Shown piece by piece: positions 31,763 to 39,466 of a stretch of DNA of 64,000 nt. The number at the start of each line of letters is the position of its first letter. The stretch's first letter is position 1. The DNA is from Streptomyces curacoi (GTDB lineage Bacteria; Actinomycetota; Actinomycetes; Streptomycetales; Streptomycetaceae): assembly GCF_001513975.1 (NCBI RefSeq), contig NZ_KQ947985.1, forward strand, positions 812,266 through 876,265, read 5' to 3'. The notes under the pieces were generated by a model, which saw only the letters and a list, made by a program, of their open reading frames with translations, searched no databases and was not told the DNA's origin. A program made the position numbers and the translations under genes.

Positions 31763-32986
31763 GTGCCCGAGCTCTCCGTCGTGATCGTCGGCGGGCTGCA
31801 CGCCGACGCCCGCAGGGCGACCGTGGCACAGCTGCTCGCCGACGTCCCCGACAGCGTCGTACTCCACCACGACCTGGCGACGGCCACCGCCGGCACGGTG
31901 GTGCGGACGATCAGCGACGCCACAGGAGTCGTGTCCGCCGGCGAGGCGCCCCTCGTCAACGACTGCGCCTGCTGCGCCCTGCGCGAGGACCTGGTGCCGG
32001 AGCTGCTGCGGATCCGGGACGCCGGCGGCACCCGGATGGCGGTCGTGGAACTGTGGGACTCGGTCGAGCCGAAGGCCATGGCCGAGGTGGTCACGGCCGG
32101 CGGGCTCACGGTCACCGGTGTGATCACCGCGGTCGACCCGGCGCTGGTCCTGCCCTACCTGGGCAACGGCGACGACCTGGCCGAGCGGGGCCTGGCCGCC
32201 GCGGCGACCGACCAGCGCACGGTCGCCGACACCTTCGCCCGCCAGCTCGAATACGCCCCCGTCCTCGCCGTCGTCGACTCACCGGAGGCCGACGACGAGG
32301 ACCGCGAACTGCTCGCCCAGCTCCACCCGACGGCCCGCCAGGTCCCGATCGGCCACGGTGACCTGGCGGGCGCTCCGGCCCCCGGCGCGATCGCGCCGGA
32401 CCCGGCCGAAGGGGGCCTGACGGTGCCCGCCCCGCGCCGGCGCCCGCTGTCGCCGCTGGCCCAGGCGGCCCTCGCCGGCTTCGACGTCGAGGCGGCCGAC
32501 GCCGCGCAGCACCCGGCGTGCGCCCTGCTCCCCGCCGAGGCCGACGCGCATGGTGTCTCCACCTTCGTCTGGCACCGCCGCCGCCCCTTCCACCCGGAGC
32601 GGCTGTACGCGGCGCTGGAGGACCTGACCTGCGCGGCGGCCCGCAGCCGGGGCCGGTTCTGGCTGGCCGACAAACCCGATGTCCTCCTCCACTGGGACGC
32701 GGCGGGCGGCGCCCTGTGCGTGGAGAGCGTGGGTCCCTGGCTCGCCTCCCTCCCCGACGCGGCCTGGGAGATGGTCCCGCCGGTCCGCCGGGCCGCCGCC
32801 GCGCTGGACTGGCACCCCGAGCACGGCGACTGCTGCCAGCACCTGGTCTTCACCTCGCCCGGCCTCGACCGCGACGGCCTGGCCCAGCTCCTGGAGTCCT
32901 GCCTGCTCACCGACGCCGAGTACGCCGCCGGCCGCGACGCCTGGAAACAACTCCCGCCCGCCTTCGACACCCTCCTGGAGGTCTGA
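31763..32986 (+). CDS. COG0523 (CobW/YciC-like) zinc-related protein with degenerate P-loop
   Basis: 407 residues, GTG 31763 one base after the rpmE2 stop. COG0523 proteins are GTPase metal chaperones for zinc delivery. The family metal motif CxCC is kept as DCACCALRED (about 73). The region that should be GGFLGAGKTTLL reads GGLHADARRATVAQLL, so the GK[S/T] nucleotide-binding loop is lost. The Asp-rich region (GVITAVDPALVLPYL) and the C-terminal CobW_C domain (FVWHRRRPFHPERLYAAL, FTSPGLDRDGLAQLLESC) are intact. Zur-linked operon context supports a zinc-starvation role. It may bind metal without hydrolysing GTP. Confidence 0.85.
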   Translation: MPELSVVIVGGLHADARRATVAQLLADVPDSVVLHHDLATATAGTVVRTISDATGVVSAGEAPLVNDCACCALREDLVPELLRIRDAGGTRMAVVELWDSVEPKAMAEVVTAGGLTVTGVITAVDPALVLPYLGNGDDLAERGLAAAATDQRTVADTFARQLEYAPVLAVVDSPEADDEDRELLAQLHPTARQVPIGHGDLAGAPAPGAIAPDPAEGGLTVPAPRRRPLSPLAQAALAGFDVEAADAAQHPACALLPAEADAHGVSTFVWHRRRPFHPERLYAALEDLTCAAARSRGRFWLADKPDVLLHWDAAGGALCVESVGPWLASLPDAAWEMVPPVRRAAAALDWHPEHGDCCQHLVFTSPGLDRDGLAQLLESCLLTDAEYAAGRDAWKQLPPAFDTLLEV

Positions 32987-32992
32987 ATCCCC

Positions 32993-33226
32993 ATGCCCCG
33001 CAAGACCGACCGCAAGCCGGCCAAGAACCGCCCGAACCCCCTGGACCAGGCCGGCATCACCTATGTCGACTACAAGGACACCGACCTGCTCCGCAAGTTC
33101 ATCTCCGACCGCGGCAAGATCCGCAGCCGCCGGGTCACCCGGGTGACGGTCCAGCAGCAGCGCCAACTCGCCAAGGCCATCAAGAACGCGCGCGAGATGG
33201 CACTTCTGCCGTACGCGAGCCGCTGA
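32993..33226 (+). CDS. rpsR: 30S ribosomal protein S18, zinc-independent paralogue
   Basis: 77 residues, [18 protein letters not shown]..., with [22 protein letters not shown] and [29 protein letters not shown], the S18 core. It lacks cysteines. Last gene of the zinc-starvation operon, 6 nt after the COG0523 stop. Confidence 0.95.
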   Translation: MPRKTDRKPAKNRPNPLDQAGITYVDYKDTDLLRKFISDRGKIRSRRVTRVTVQQQRQLAKAIKNAREMALLPYASR

Positions 33227-33549
33227 GGCCGCCGCACCGCATCCCCCGGGGGCTGCCGCCCGGTTCAGCCAAGTGGACCGCCGCTTGTCGGATGGAACAC
33301 GATGGCCACGTATCGCGTCTCTTCCCAGTGCACGCATGTGAGGCGATCCCCGGGGCTTGCACTGGAACGCATATGGAGCCGCGTACGTCACAGGAGTAAC
33401 CACAGCACCACCCCGCGTGCACGTGCATCTGCTCGCGCAGCCGCACGTGAAACAGGGCTATGATCCGGGAGCGGTTGACAGCTGCACGACCACTGCACCA
33501 CCTCTCGCATCATTGGCCTCGAAGCCACCGCACCACCGGGGAGCGACCT
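33227..33549. other. regulatory region upstream of the DUF397 gene
   Basis: 323 bp without a gene. It holds the perfect 10-bp palindrome TGCACGTGCA (33418-33427), a consensus-like -10 TATGAT (33459-33464) and a consensus -35 TTGACA (33475-33480). The last two are in the wrong order to form one promoter, so overlapping or alternative promoters are likely. GGGGAG (33537-33542) is the ribosome-binding site of the next gene. The rpsR side has a CCCCCGGGGG-centred palindrome (33244-33253) that could terminate the zinc operon. Confidence 0.45.
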
Positions 33550-33792
33550 GTGGACCACGACGTGTACAACGGCATGGCAGCCACGGATCTGAACGGGGTG
33601 GCCTGGCAGAAGAGCAGGCACAGCAACTCGCAGGGCTCCTGCGTGGAGTTCGCGCGGCTGCCCGGCGGTGACGTGGCGGTGCGCAACTCCCGTTTCCCGG
33701 ACGGCCCGGCGCTCGTCTACACCCGCGCCGAGATCGAGGCGATGCTCCTGGGCGTCAAGGACGGCGAGTTCGACCACCTGGTCGCGGGCTGA
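33550..33792 (+). CDS. DUF397 regulatory protein
   Basis: 80 residues from GTG 33550 (GGGGAG 7 nt upstream); the frame is open from 33460. DUF397 signature: LNGVAWQKSRHSNSQGSCVEFARLPGGDVAVRNSRFPDGPALVYT. These small acidic proteins pair with XRE/DUF5753 regulators and HATPase genes in large paralogous groups in Streptomyces that influence development and antibiotic production (WhiJ-type loci). A separate HATPase and an XRE regulator lie immediately downstream, so this is one such locus with the genes in mixed orientation. Confidence 0.9.
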   Translation: MDHDVYNGMAATDLNGVAWQKSRHSNSQGSCVEFARLPGGDVAVRNSRFPDGPALVYTRAEIEAMLLGVKDGEFDHLVAG

Positions 33793-33887
33793 CCAGCCAG
33801 GGCAATCGACGCCTTTTCGTACCGTAACGGCTGTCCAACGCGCCGTAACGCGCGTAGAACCGCGGCGTCAGCGAACGCCGCGGTTCG

Positions 33888-34412
33888 TCATTCCGCCGGA
33901 GCCGGGACCACCCCGGGCCGCGCGGGCTGCAGGCGGAACAGCGCCCAGACCACCTTGCCGCTGAGCGTCCCCGCGAGCGGATGCCATCCCCAGCTGTCAC
34001 TGAAGGAGTCGACGAGGAACAGCCCGCGACCGGACTCCGCCGAGAAGTCGTCGGAATCGCGCGCGACCGGACTGTCGTGGCTGGGGTCGCGCACCGCGCA
34101 CACCAGCCGCTCGGTCCACCGCATCAGATGCAGCCGCACGGGCGGCGTCTGCTCCGGCATCCGCTGCGCGCTCGCCGGCAGCGCATGGCGCAGCGCGTTG
34201 GTCACCAGCTCGGAGACCACGAGGCAGACGTCGTCGAAGCGCTCGCCCAGATCCCACTGGTCAAGGGTGTTCCGGGTGAACTTCCGCGCCTCGCGCACCG
34301 CTTCGTAGCGGGCGGGCAGAGCGCAGGAGGCGGCGTTGGACACGGTCGCGGGATCCAGCGGCGGAAGGCCCTGCCGTAACGGCTCGAGCATGGTCGATCC
34401 ATTCGTCCCCAT
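33888..34412 (-). CDS. RsbW-like HATPase (anti-sigma-type) of a DUF397/XRE locus
   Basis: 174 residues from ATG 34412, with GGGAG at 34425-34421, 8 nt upstream; a GTG at 34421 overlaps that site and is unlikely. Single HATPase_c domain: N box SELVTNALRHALP, G1 region AVRDPSHDSP, G2 ESGRGLFLVDSF, ending KVVWALFRL. Such short stand-alone ATPases are believed to bind sigma or anti-anti-sigma partners. Neighbours are the DUF397 and XRE genes. Confidence 0.88.
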   Translation of the reverse strand: MGTNGSTMLEPLRQGLPPLDPATVSNAASCALPARYEAVREARKFTRNTLDQWDLGERFDDVCLVVSELVTNALRHALPASAQRMPEQTPPVRLHLMRWTERLVCAVRDPSHDSPVARDSDDFSAESGRGLFLVDSFSDSWGWHPLAGTLSGKVVWALFRLQPARPGVVPAPAE

Positions 34413-34709
34413 GCGAGGCACTCCCGGGAGTTCGCGGTCGTTGCGATGCAGCGGTTGCGCGGGACCATGGTTTCGGATGCGCAGAGCAGATGCAAGGGCA
34501 GATGCACGTGCACGTGACCGAATTGGACGCCCCCGTACCGCTTGTTGGCCATTTTTTCCGCCAACTTCACTGCCTCTTCTTGTCTTCCCTTGCCACCTTC
34601 CTGAGTGGAATCCTTGGCTTCTTTCCGTCTCTGTAATCGGACGAGTACTGCTCGAAGTGATTTAGTGGCAGACTGCGGGCCCTGAGGACGGTTGGGGAGG
34701 CTGGCGAAC
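34413..34709. other. divergent promoter region of HATPase and XRE genes
   Basis: 297 bp, clearly more AT-rich than its surroundings (runs such as CCATTTTTTCC near 34549-34559). It contains a second perfect copy of the palindrome TGCACGTGCA (34503-34512), identical to the one upstream of the DUF397 gene. The XRE-gene ribosome-binding site GGGGAGG is at 34693-34699. Confidence 0.5.
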
Positions 34710-35570
34710 GTGAGCGCGGGAGAGCCCGGATCGGTGGTGCGGCGCATGCTGCTCGGCTCGCAACTGAGGCGACTGCGGGAAGCGCGCGGGATCACGCGCG
34801 AGGCCGCGGGGTACTCGATCCGTGCGTCCGAGTCGAAGATCAGCCGGATGGAGTTGGGCCGGGTGAGCTTCAAAACACGGGACGTCGAGGACCTGCTGAC
34901 GCTGTACGGCATCACGGACGAGCAGGAACGCAACTCGCTCCTCTCCCTCGCCCGCGAGGCCAACGTCGCGGGCTGGTGGCACAGTTACTCGGACGTCCTG
35001 CCCAGCTGGTTCCCCACCTACGTGGGCCTGGAGGGCGCCGCCAGCCTCATCCGGGCGTACGAAGTGCAGTTCGTGCACGGGCTGCTGCAGACGGAGGCGT
35101 ACGCCCGCGCGGTCGTCCGGCGCGGCATGAAGGGCGCGAGCACGGCCGACGTCGAAAAGCGCGTGGCGCTGCGCCTGGAGCGGCAGAAGTGCCTCGTCGC
35201 CGAGAGCGCCCCCGAGTTCCACATCGTCCTGGACGAGGCCGCCCTGCGCCGGCCCTACGGCGACCGCGAGGTGATGCGCGGTCAGCTCCAGTACCTGATC
35301 GAGATTTCCCAGCGCCCCAACGTCCGGCTGCAGATCATGCCGTTCAGCTTCGGCGGCCACTCCGGCGAGTCCGGCGCCTTCACGATCCTCAGCTTCCCCG
35401 AGTCGGACCTCTCCGACGTCGTCTACCTGGAGCAGCTCACCAGCGCGCTCTACCTCGACAAGCACGAGGACGTCGCCCAGTACGAGAAGGCGATGAAGGA
35501 GCTCCAGCAGGACAGCCCGGGGCCCGACGAGAGCCGGGATCTTCTCAGGGGACTCCTTCAACTCTCTTGA
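34710..35570 (+). CDS. XRE-family regulator with DUF5753 (WhiJ-like)
   Basis: 286 residues from GTG 34710 (GGGGAGG, 10 nt upstream); TTG 34692 is possible but overlaps that site. N-terminal helix-turn-helix at about 12-70: LGSQLRRLREARGITREAAGYSIRASESKISRMELG. The remaining 200 residues are DUF5753 (YVGLEGAASLIRAYEVQFVHGLLQTEAYARAVV, ending near LSFPESDLSDVVYLEQLTSALYLDK), a putative ligand- or partner-binding domain. Proteins of this type act with DUF397 partners. The TGCACGTGCA palindromes flanking the locus are the obvious candidate operators. Confidence 0.9.
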   Translation: MSAGEPGSVVRRMLLGSQLRRLREARGITREAAGYSIRASESKISRMELGRVSFKTRDVEDLLTLYGITDEQERNSLLSLAREANVAGWWHSYSDVLPSWFPTYVGLEGAASLIRAYEVQFVHGLLQTEAYARAVVRRGMKGASTADVEKRVALRLERQKCLVAESAPEFHIVLDEAALRRPYGDREVMRGQLQYLIEISQRPNVRLQIMPFSFGGHSGESGAFTILSFPESDLSDVVYLEQLTSALYLDKHEDVAQYEKAMKELQQDSPGPDESRDLLRGLLQLS

Positions 35571-35578
35571 AACGCAAG

Positions 35579-35599
35579 TACGATGACGTGTGATCACAC
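35579..35599 (+). promoter_or_regulatory. -10 element plus 12-bp palindrome upstream of aldehyde dehydrogenase
   Basis: TACGAT (35579-35584) with GTGTGATCACAC (35588-35599), a perfect 12-bp palindrome centred near the expected transcription start. TTCAAC at 35557-35562 could be a weak -35 (16-nt spacer). The TGTGATCACA core is typical of GntR-type operators. The start codon is 84 bp downstream. Confidence 0.45.
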
Positions 35600-35682
35600 C
35601 GTGAAGGCGATCGAGGCCCGCCGCGCAGCGGCTGTCGAATGCAGCTGGCCGATCGGATGTCTGCCAGAGATTGAGGGATCAC

Positions 35683-37143
35683 ATGTCGTCCTACTTCACC
35701 GACCTGGCTCAGCAGTACATCGACGGTGAGTGGCGTCCGGGCACAGGCTCCTGGGACATCATCGACTTCAACCCGTACGACGGCGAGAAGCTGGCGTCGA
35801 TCACCATCGCCACGGTCGACGAGGTGGACCAGGCCTACCAGGCGGCCGCCCGCGCCCAGAAGCAGTGGGCCACGACCAATCCGTACGCCCGCCGGGCCGT
35901 CTTCGAGAAGGCGCTGCGGCTGATCGAGGACCGCGAGCAGGAGATCACCGAGGCGATCATCGCCGAGCTCGGCGGCACCGGGCTGAAGGCGGCCTTCGAA
36001 CTCCACCTCGCCAAGGAGTTCCTGCGCGAGGCGATCCACCTGGCCCTGCGCCCCGAGGGCAAGATCATCCCGTCGCCGGTGGACGGCAAGGAGAACCGCG
36101 TCTACCGCGTCCCGGTCGGCGTCGTGGGTGTCATCAGCCCCTTCAACTTCCCCTTCCTCCTCTCCATCAAGTCGGTCGCCCCGGCCCTCGCGCTCGGCAA
36201 CGGCGTGGTCCTCAAGCCCCACCAGAACACCCCGGTCTGCGGCGGCTCCCTGGTCGCGAAGATCTTCGAGGACGCGGGCCTGCCCGCCGGCCTGCTGAAC
36301 GTCGTCATCACGGACATAGCCGAGATAGGCGACGCCTTCATCGAGCACCCGGTCCCGAAGGTCATCTCCTTCACCGGCTCCGACAAGGTCGGCCGCCATG
36401 TGGCCACCGTCTGCGCCTCGCACTTCAAGCGCTCGGTCCTCGAACTCGGCGGCAACAGCGCGCTGGTGGTCCTCGACGACGCCGACATCGACTACGCCGT
36501 CGACGCGGCGGTCTTCAGCCGGTACGTCCATCAGGGGCAGGTCTGCATGGCCGCGAACCGGGTGCTCGTGGACCGCTCGATCGCCGAGGAGTTCACCGAG
36601 AAGTTCGTCGCCAAGGTCAGGTCCCTCAAGGTCGGCGACCCGCGCGACCCGCAGACCGTCATCGGCCCGGTCATCAACTCCTCCCAGGCGGACGCCGTTT
36701 CGGGCGTGGTCGAGCAGGCGATCGCCGAGGGGGCGACGGCCCTGGTGCACGGCACGACGACGGACAACCTGGTCGAGCCGTCGGTCCTCACGAACGTTCC
36801 CGCGGACTCCGCCCTGCTGAAGCAGGAGGTCTTCGGGCCGGTCGCCTTCCTCATCCCGTTCGACGGCGAGGAGGAGGCCGTACGCCTCGTCAACGACACC
36901 CCGTACGGCCTGAGCGGCGCCGTCCACACGGGGGACATCGAGCGCGGTGTCGCCTTCGCCAAGCGGATCGACACCGGCATGTTCCATGTGAACGACGGCA
37001 CGGTCCACGACGAGCCGATCGTCCCCTTCGGCGGCGAGAAGCACTCCGGGCTCGGCCGGCTGAACGGCGAGACGATGCTGGACGCGTTCACGACGACGAA
37101 GTGGATCTCCGTGCAGCACGGCAGGAGCGGCTTCCCCTTCTGA
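35683..37143 (+). CDS. NAD(P)-dependent aldehyde dehydrogenase, vanillin/benzaldehyde type
   Basis: 486 residues from ATG 35683 (GAGGG upstream; an in-frame ATG at 35671 is less likely). Catalytic Cys288 in GQVCMAANR and general-base Glu254 in LELGGNSAL are both present. The Rossmann glycines are in FTGSDKVGRHV, and PFNFPFLLSIKSVAPALALGN is the NAD-binding helix region. The C-terminal FGGEKHSGLGRLNG is typical of aromatic aldehyde dehydrogenases. It oxidises an aldehyde to an acid; the substrate cannot be fixed from sequence. It stands alone, with a GntR-type palindrome upstream. The last codons and the stop are duplicated in tandem. Confidence 0.9.
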   Translation: MSSYFTDLAQQYIDGEWRPGTGSWDIIDFNPYDGEKLASITIATVDEVDQAYQAAARAQKQWATTNPYARRAVFEKALRLIEDREQEITEAIIAELGGTGLKAAFELHLAKEFLREAIHLALRPEGKIIPSPVDGKENRVYRVPVGVVGVISPFNFPFLLSIKSVAPALALGNGVVLKPHQNTPVCGGSLVAKIFEDAGLPAGLLNVVITDIAEIGDAFIEHPVPKVISFTGSDKVGRHVATVCASHFKRSVLELGGNSALVVLDDADIDYAVDAAVFSRYVHQGQVCMAANRVLVDRSIAEEFTEKFVAKVRSLKVGDPRDPQTVIGPVINSSQADAVSGVVEQAIAEGATALVHGTTTDNLVEPSVLTNVPADSALLKQEVFGPVAFLIPFDGEEEAVRLVNDTPYGLSGAVHTGDIERGVAFAKRIDTGMFHVNDGTVHDEPIVPFGGEKHSGLGRLNGETMLDAFTTTKWISVQHGRSGFPF

Positions 37144-37169
37144 GTCAGGAGCGGCTTCCCCTTCTGAGT
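37122..37169. repeat. 24-bp perfect tandem duplication across a stop codon
   Basis: A 24-bp unit beginning CAGGAGCGGCTTCCCC occurs at 37122-37145 and 37146-37169. It encodes the last residues (RSGFPF) and the TGA stop of the aldehyde dehydrogenase, so the second copy is a non-coding duplicate of the gene end. Confidence 0.9.
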
Positions 37170-37194
37170 AACGCGGCGGACATATATCCAGGTG

Positions 37195-37200
37195 TACACT
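37195..37200 (+). promoter_or_regulatory. leaderless -10 TACACT within palindrome GTGTACAC (toxin-antitoxin promoter)
   Basis: TACACT is followed by 6 nt (AGATGC) and ATG 37207. The hexamer is part of the 8-bp palindrome GTGTACAC (37193-37200), a likely site for antitoxin autorepression. Surrounding bases (CATATATCC) are AT-rich for this genome. Confidence 0.55.
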
Positions 37201-37206
37201 AGATGC

Positions 37207-37470
37207 ATGTCTGCTACGTATCCCATCGCGGAGGCGAGGGGTAGGCTCGGTGAACTTGCCCGTCGGGCTGCCCAGCATGAGCACATCACCCTGACGGACC
37301 GCGGTGTTCCGGCCGCCGTCCTCATCTCGCCCGCGGAGCTGGAGGACCTTGAGGACGCGCTCGCGCTCGCCCGCCTTGAGCGCGATCGTGCCCTCGGGCG
37401 GGCCGAGACTCCCATGCCGCATGACGAAGCCCGCCGCGCGCTGCTCGAAGCGGCGGGGCGGGGCGAGTGA
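37207..37470 (+). CDS. Phd/YefM-type antitoxin
   Basis: 87 residues from ATG 37207. N-terminal DNA-binding Phd fold: YPIAEARGRLGELARRA, HITLTDRGVPAAVLISPAELEDLEDAL. The C-terminal part (ARLERDRALGRAETPMPHDEARRALLEA) is charged and probably disordered until it wraps the toxin. It should neutralise the downstream RelE-type toxin and repress its own leaderless promoter. The stop overlaps the toxin start (GTGA). Confidence 0.88.
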   Translation: MSATYPIAEARGRLGELARRAAQHEHITLTDRGVPAAVLISPAELEDLEDALALARLERDRALGRAETPMPHDEARRALLEAAGRGE

Positions 37471-37718
37471 CCTGGCAGGTCGTGTGGGAACCGGCGGCCC
37501 TCAATGCCGCCGTAGGGCACCTCAAGGGCGACCCGCACAGCGTCGACGCGCTCCTGCGGGCCGCTGACCAGCTCGCGGAGAATGAGCGGCCAGAGGGGTC
37601 CCGTGCCTGGGGCGCCGAGCACCGCCGCCTCCACCATGGGCCCTGGCGCATCCTCTACCGCGTCGACCCGGACACACGCACCGTCCACATCGAGCACGTA
37701 GGGCGCACCGGTGCCTGA
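37467..37718 (+). CDS. RelE/ParE-type toxin
   Basis: 83 residues starting at GTG 37467, overlapping the antitoxin stop by 4 nt. RelE fold features: WQVVWEPAALNAAVGHL, LAENERPEGSRAWGAEHRRLHHGPWRILYRVDPDTRTVHIEHVG. The central Arg-rich strand with RILYRVD and the final hydrophobic strand match ribosome-dependent mRNA interferases. The conserved Arg positions are present, so it looks active rather than decayed. Confidence 0.87.
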   Translation: MTWQVVWEPAALNAAVGHLKGDPHSVDALLRAADQLAENERPEGSRAWGAEHRRLHHGPWRILYRVDPDTRTVHIEHVGRTGA

Positions 37719-37770
37719 AGAGGAACCGGTCGCTCGCGGGGTTGCTCTCGGGCCCCTACCGCCCCGGCTC

Positions 37771-37776
37771 TAATCT
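37771..37776 (+). promoter_or_regulatory. -10 element TAATCT of a probable leaderless promoter for padR
   Basis: TAATCT, then 7 nt (GGACCGC), then ATG 37784. No Shine-Dalgarno is present. Confidence 0.4.
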
Positions 37777-37783
37777 GGACCGC

Positions 37784-38425
37784 ATGTCAGCGATCCGTCT
37801 CCTCGTGCTCGGCGCGGTCCGGCAGCACGGGCGGGCCCACGGGTACCAGGTGCGCAACGACCTGGAGTACTGGGGCGCGCACGAGTGGTCCAACGCCAAG
37901 CCCGGCTCGATCTACCACGCCCTGAAGCAGATGGCGAAGCAGGGGCTGCTGCACGCCCACGAGATCGCGCCGTCCACGGCCGGCGGGCCGCCGCGCACGG
38001 AGTACGAGATCACCGAGAAGGGCGTCGAGGAGTACTTCGGGCTCGTGCGCGAGTACCTCACGGCGTACGACCAGAGACCGGACGTGCTCACTGCCGCGCT
38101 CGGTTTCATGGTCGACCTGGACCGCGCGGAGGTCCTCGCCCTCCTGGAGGAGCGGGTGCGCAGCATCGAGGAGTGGCGCAAGTCCGTCACCGAGTACTAC
38201 ACGCCCGAGGACGGCCCCGGCCAGCTCGGTCACATCGGCGAGATCATGAACTTCTGGGTCCACTCCGCCGACACCGGCGCCGAGTGGACCCGCGGCCTCA
38301 TCGAACGCATCCGGGGCGGTGCCTACACCTTCTCCGGAGAGGGCGACCCGTTCGTCGGAATCCTCGCCGAGGACCAGGAGAACCCGTACGCCACGGGGGA
38401 GCGGCATCCCCGGGGCGACAGCTAA
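37784..38425 (+). CDS. PadR-family transcriptional regulator
   Basis: 213 residues from ATG 37784. N-terminal winged helix LLVLGAVRQHGRAHGYQVRNDL, PGSIYHALKQMAKQGLLHA and the beta wing PRTEYEITEKGVEEY, all PadR hallmarks. The C-terminal helical dimerisation region (VLALLEERVRSIEEWRKSVTEYY) is of the Vir_act_alpha_C type. It sits directly upstream of a drug-type ABC exporter, and two copies of an inverted repeat lie between, so it should repress that operon and release on binding a toxic ligand. Its TAA stop is inside the first operator. Confidence 0.9.
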   Translation: MSAIRLLVLGAVRQHGRAHGYQVRNDLEYWGAHEWSNAKPGSIYHALKQMAKQGLLHAHEIAPSTAGGPPRTEYEITEKGVEEYFGLVREYLTAYDQRPDVLTAALGFMVDLDRAEVLALLEERVRSIEEWRKSVTEYYTPEDGPGQLGHIGEIMNFWVHSADTGAEWTRGLIERIRGGAYTFSGEGDPFVGILAEDQENPYATGERHPRGDS

Positions 38426-38486
38426 TCAAGTTTGACCAATCGCCCCCCGGGGCATTAACGTCGGGGCGGGTAGTCAAGTTTGACTA
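38423..38486 (+). promoter_or_regulatory. ABC-operon promoter with two PadR-type operators
   Basis: TAATCAAGTTTGACCA (38423-38438) and TAGTCAAGTTTGACTA (38471-38486) agree at 14 of 16 positions. The second has perfect TAGTCAA/TTGACTA arms. TTGACC (38432-38437) inside the first operator, an 18-nt spacer and TAACGT (38456-38461) form a good promoter. The second operator lies at about +3 to +18. Dual occupancy would block both -35 binding and escape. GAGGGAG (38489-38495) is the ribosome-binding site. Confidence 0.75.
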
Positions 38487-38500
38487 GCGAGGGAGTCTCA

Positions 38501-39466
38501 GTGGCCGACGCGACGATCATCGTCGAAGGGGCACGTAAGAAGTACGGCGGCAAGAACGGCAAGAACGCACTGGACGGGCTCGACCTCACGGTCGCGCGCG
38601 GCACGGTGCACGGAGTGCTCGGGCCGAACGGCGCGGGCAAGACGACCCTGGTCCGGATCCTCTCCACGCTCCTGCGGCCGGACAGCGGCCGTGTCGAGGT
38701 GGCCGGACACGACGTGGTGCGCCAGGCATACGACGTACGCCTGCGCATCGGCCTGCTCGGCCAGCACGCGGCGGTGGACGAGGAGTTGGGCGGCCGGCAG
38801 AACCTGGAGATGTTCGGCCGCCTCTACCACCTGGGCGCCCGGCACGCGCGCGTGCGCGCCGACGAGCTCCTGGAGCGCTTCGGCCTCGCCGACACCGGCC
38901 GCAAGCCGGTCAAGCAGTACAGCGGCGGCATGCGACGGCGACTGGACCTGGCCGCCTCACTCATCACCGACCCGGAGGTGCTCTTCCTGGACGAACCCAC
39001 CACCGGCCTCGACCCGCGCGGCCGCGCCGAGGTCTGGTCCGCCGTCCGCTCACTCGTCGGCGGCGGCACGACGGTCCTGCTCACCACCCAGTACCTGGAA
39101 GAGGCCGACCAGCTCGCCGACCGCATCTCCGTCGTCGACGCCGGCCGCGTCATCGCCGACGGCACGGCCGACGAGCTGAAGGCCCTGACCGGCGGCGACC
39201 GCATCGACGTCGTGCTGCGCGACGCCGGCCGGCTGGGCGCGGCGGCGGCCCTGCTGCCCGTGCCGAAGGACGACGTCTCGGTCGACCCCGACCGCCGCCT
39301 GCTCAGCGCCCCGGTCACCGACCGGATGGCGGCGCTCTCCGGTGTCGTACGGGCGCTGGAGGAGGCCGGCATCGAGGCGGAGGACATCGCGCTGCGCCGC
39401 CCGACGCTGGACGAGGTGTTCCTGCATCTGACCGGGCGCGAGGACCGAGTGAAGGAGGCCGCGTGA
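38501..39466 (+). CDS. ABC exporter ATP-binding protein, DrrA type
   Basis: 321 residues from GTG 38501 (GAGGGAG upstream). Walker [12 protein letters not shown] near residue 42, signature [12 protein letters not shown] near 140, Walker [13 protein letters not shown] near 160, and the switch His replaced by Gln in [13 protein letters not shown], which is usual in DrrA-like subunits. The extra C-terminal domain ([14 protein letters not shown] to [11 protein letters not shown]) is typical of daunorubicin/antibiotic exporters. The end overlaps the permease start by 4 nt. Confidence 0.93.
   Translation: MADATIIVEGARKKYGGKNGKNALDGLDLTVARGTVHGVLGPNGAGKTTLVRILSTLLRPDSGRVEVAGHDVVRQAYDVRLRIGLLGQHAAVDEELGGRQNLEMFGRLYHLGARHARVRADELLERFGLADTGRKPVKQYSGGMRRRLDLAASLITDPEVLFLDEPTTGLDPRGRAEVWSAVRSLVGGGTTVLLTTQYLEEADQLADRISVVDAGRVIADGTADELKALTGGDRIDVVLRDAGRLGAAAALLPVPKDDVSVDPDRRLLSAPVTDRMAALSGVVRALEEAGIEAEDIALRRPTLDEVFLHLTGREDRVKEAA

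Noticed and set aside
33459..33480. Single promoter formed by TATGAT and TTGACA upstream of the DUF397 gene
   Set aside because: The -10-like element precedes the -35-like element on the same strand, so they cannot form one promoter.
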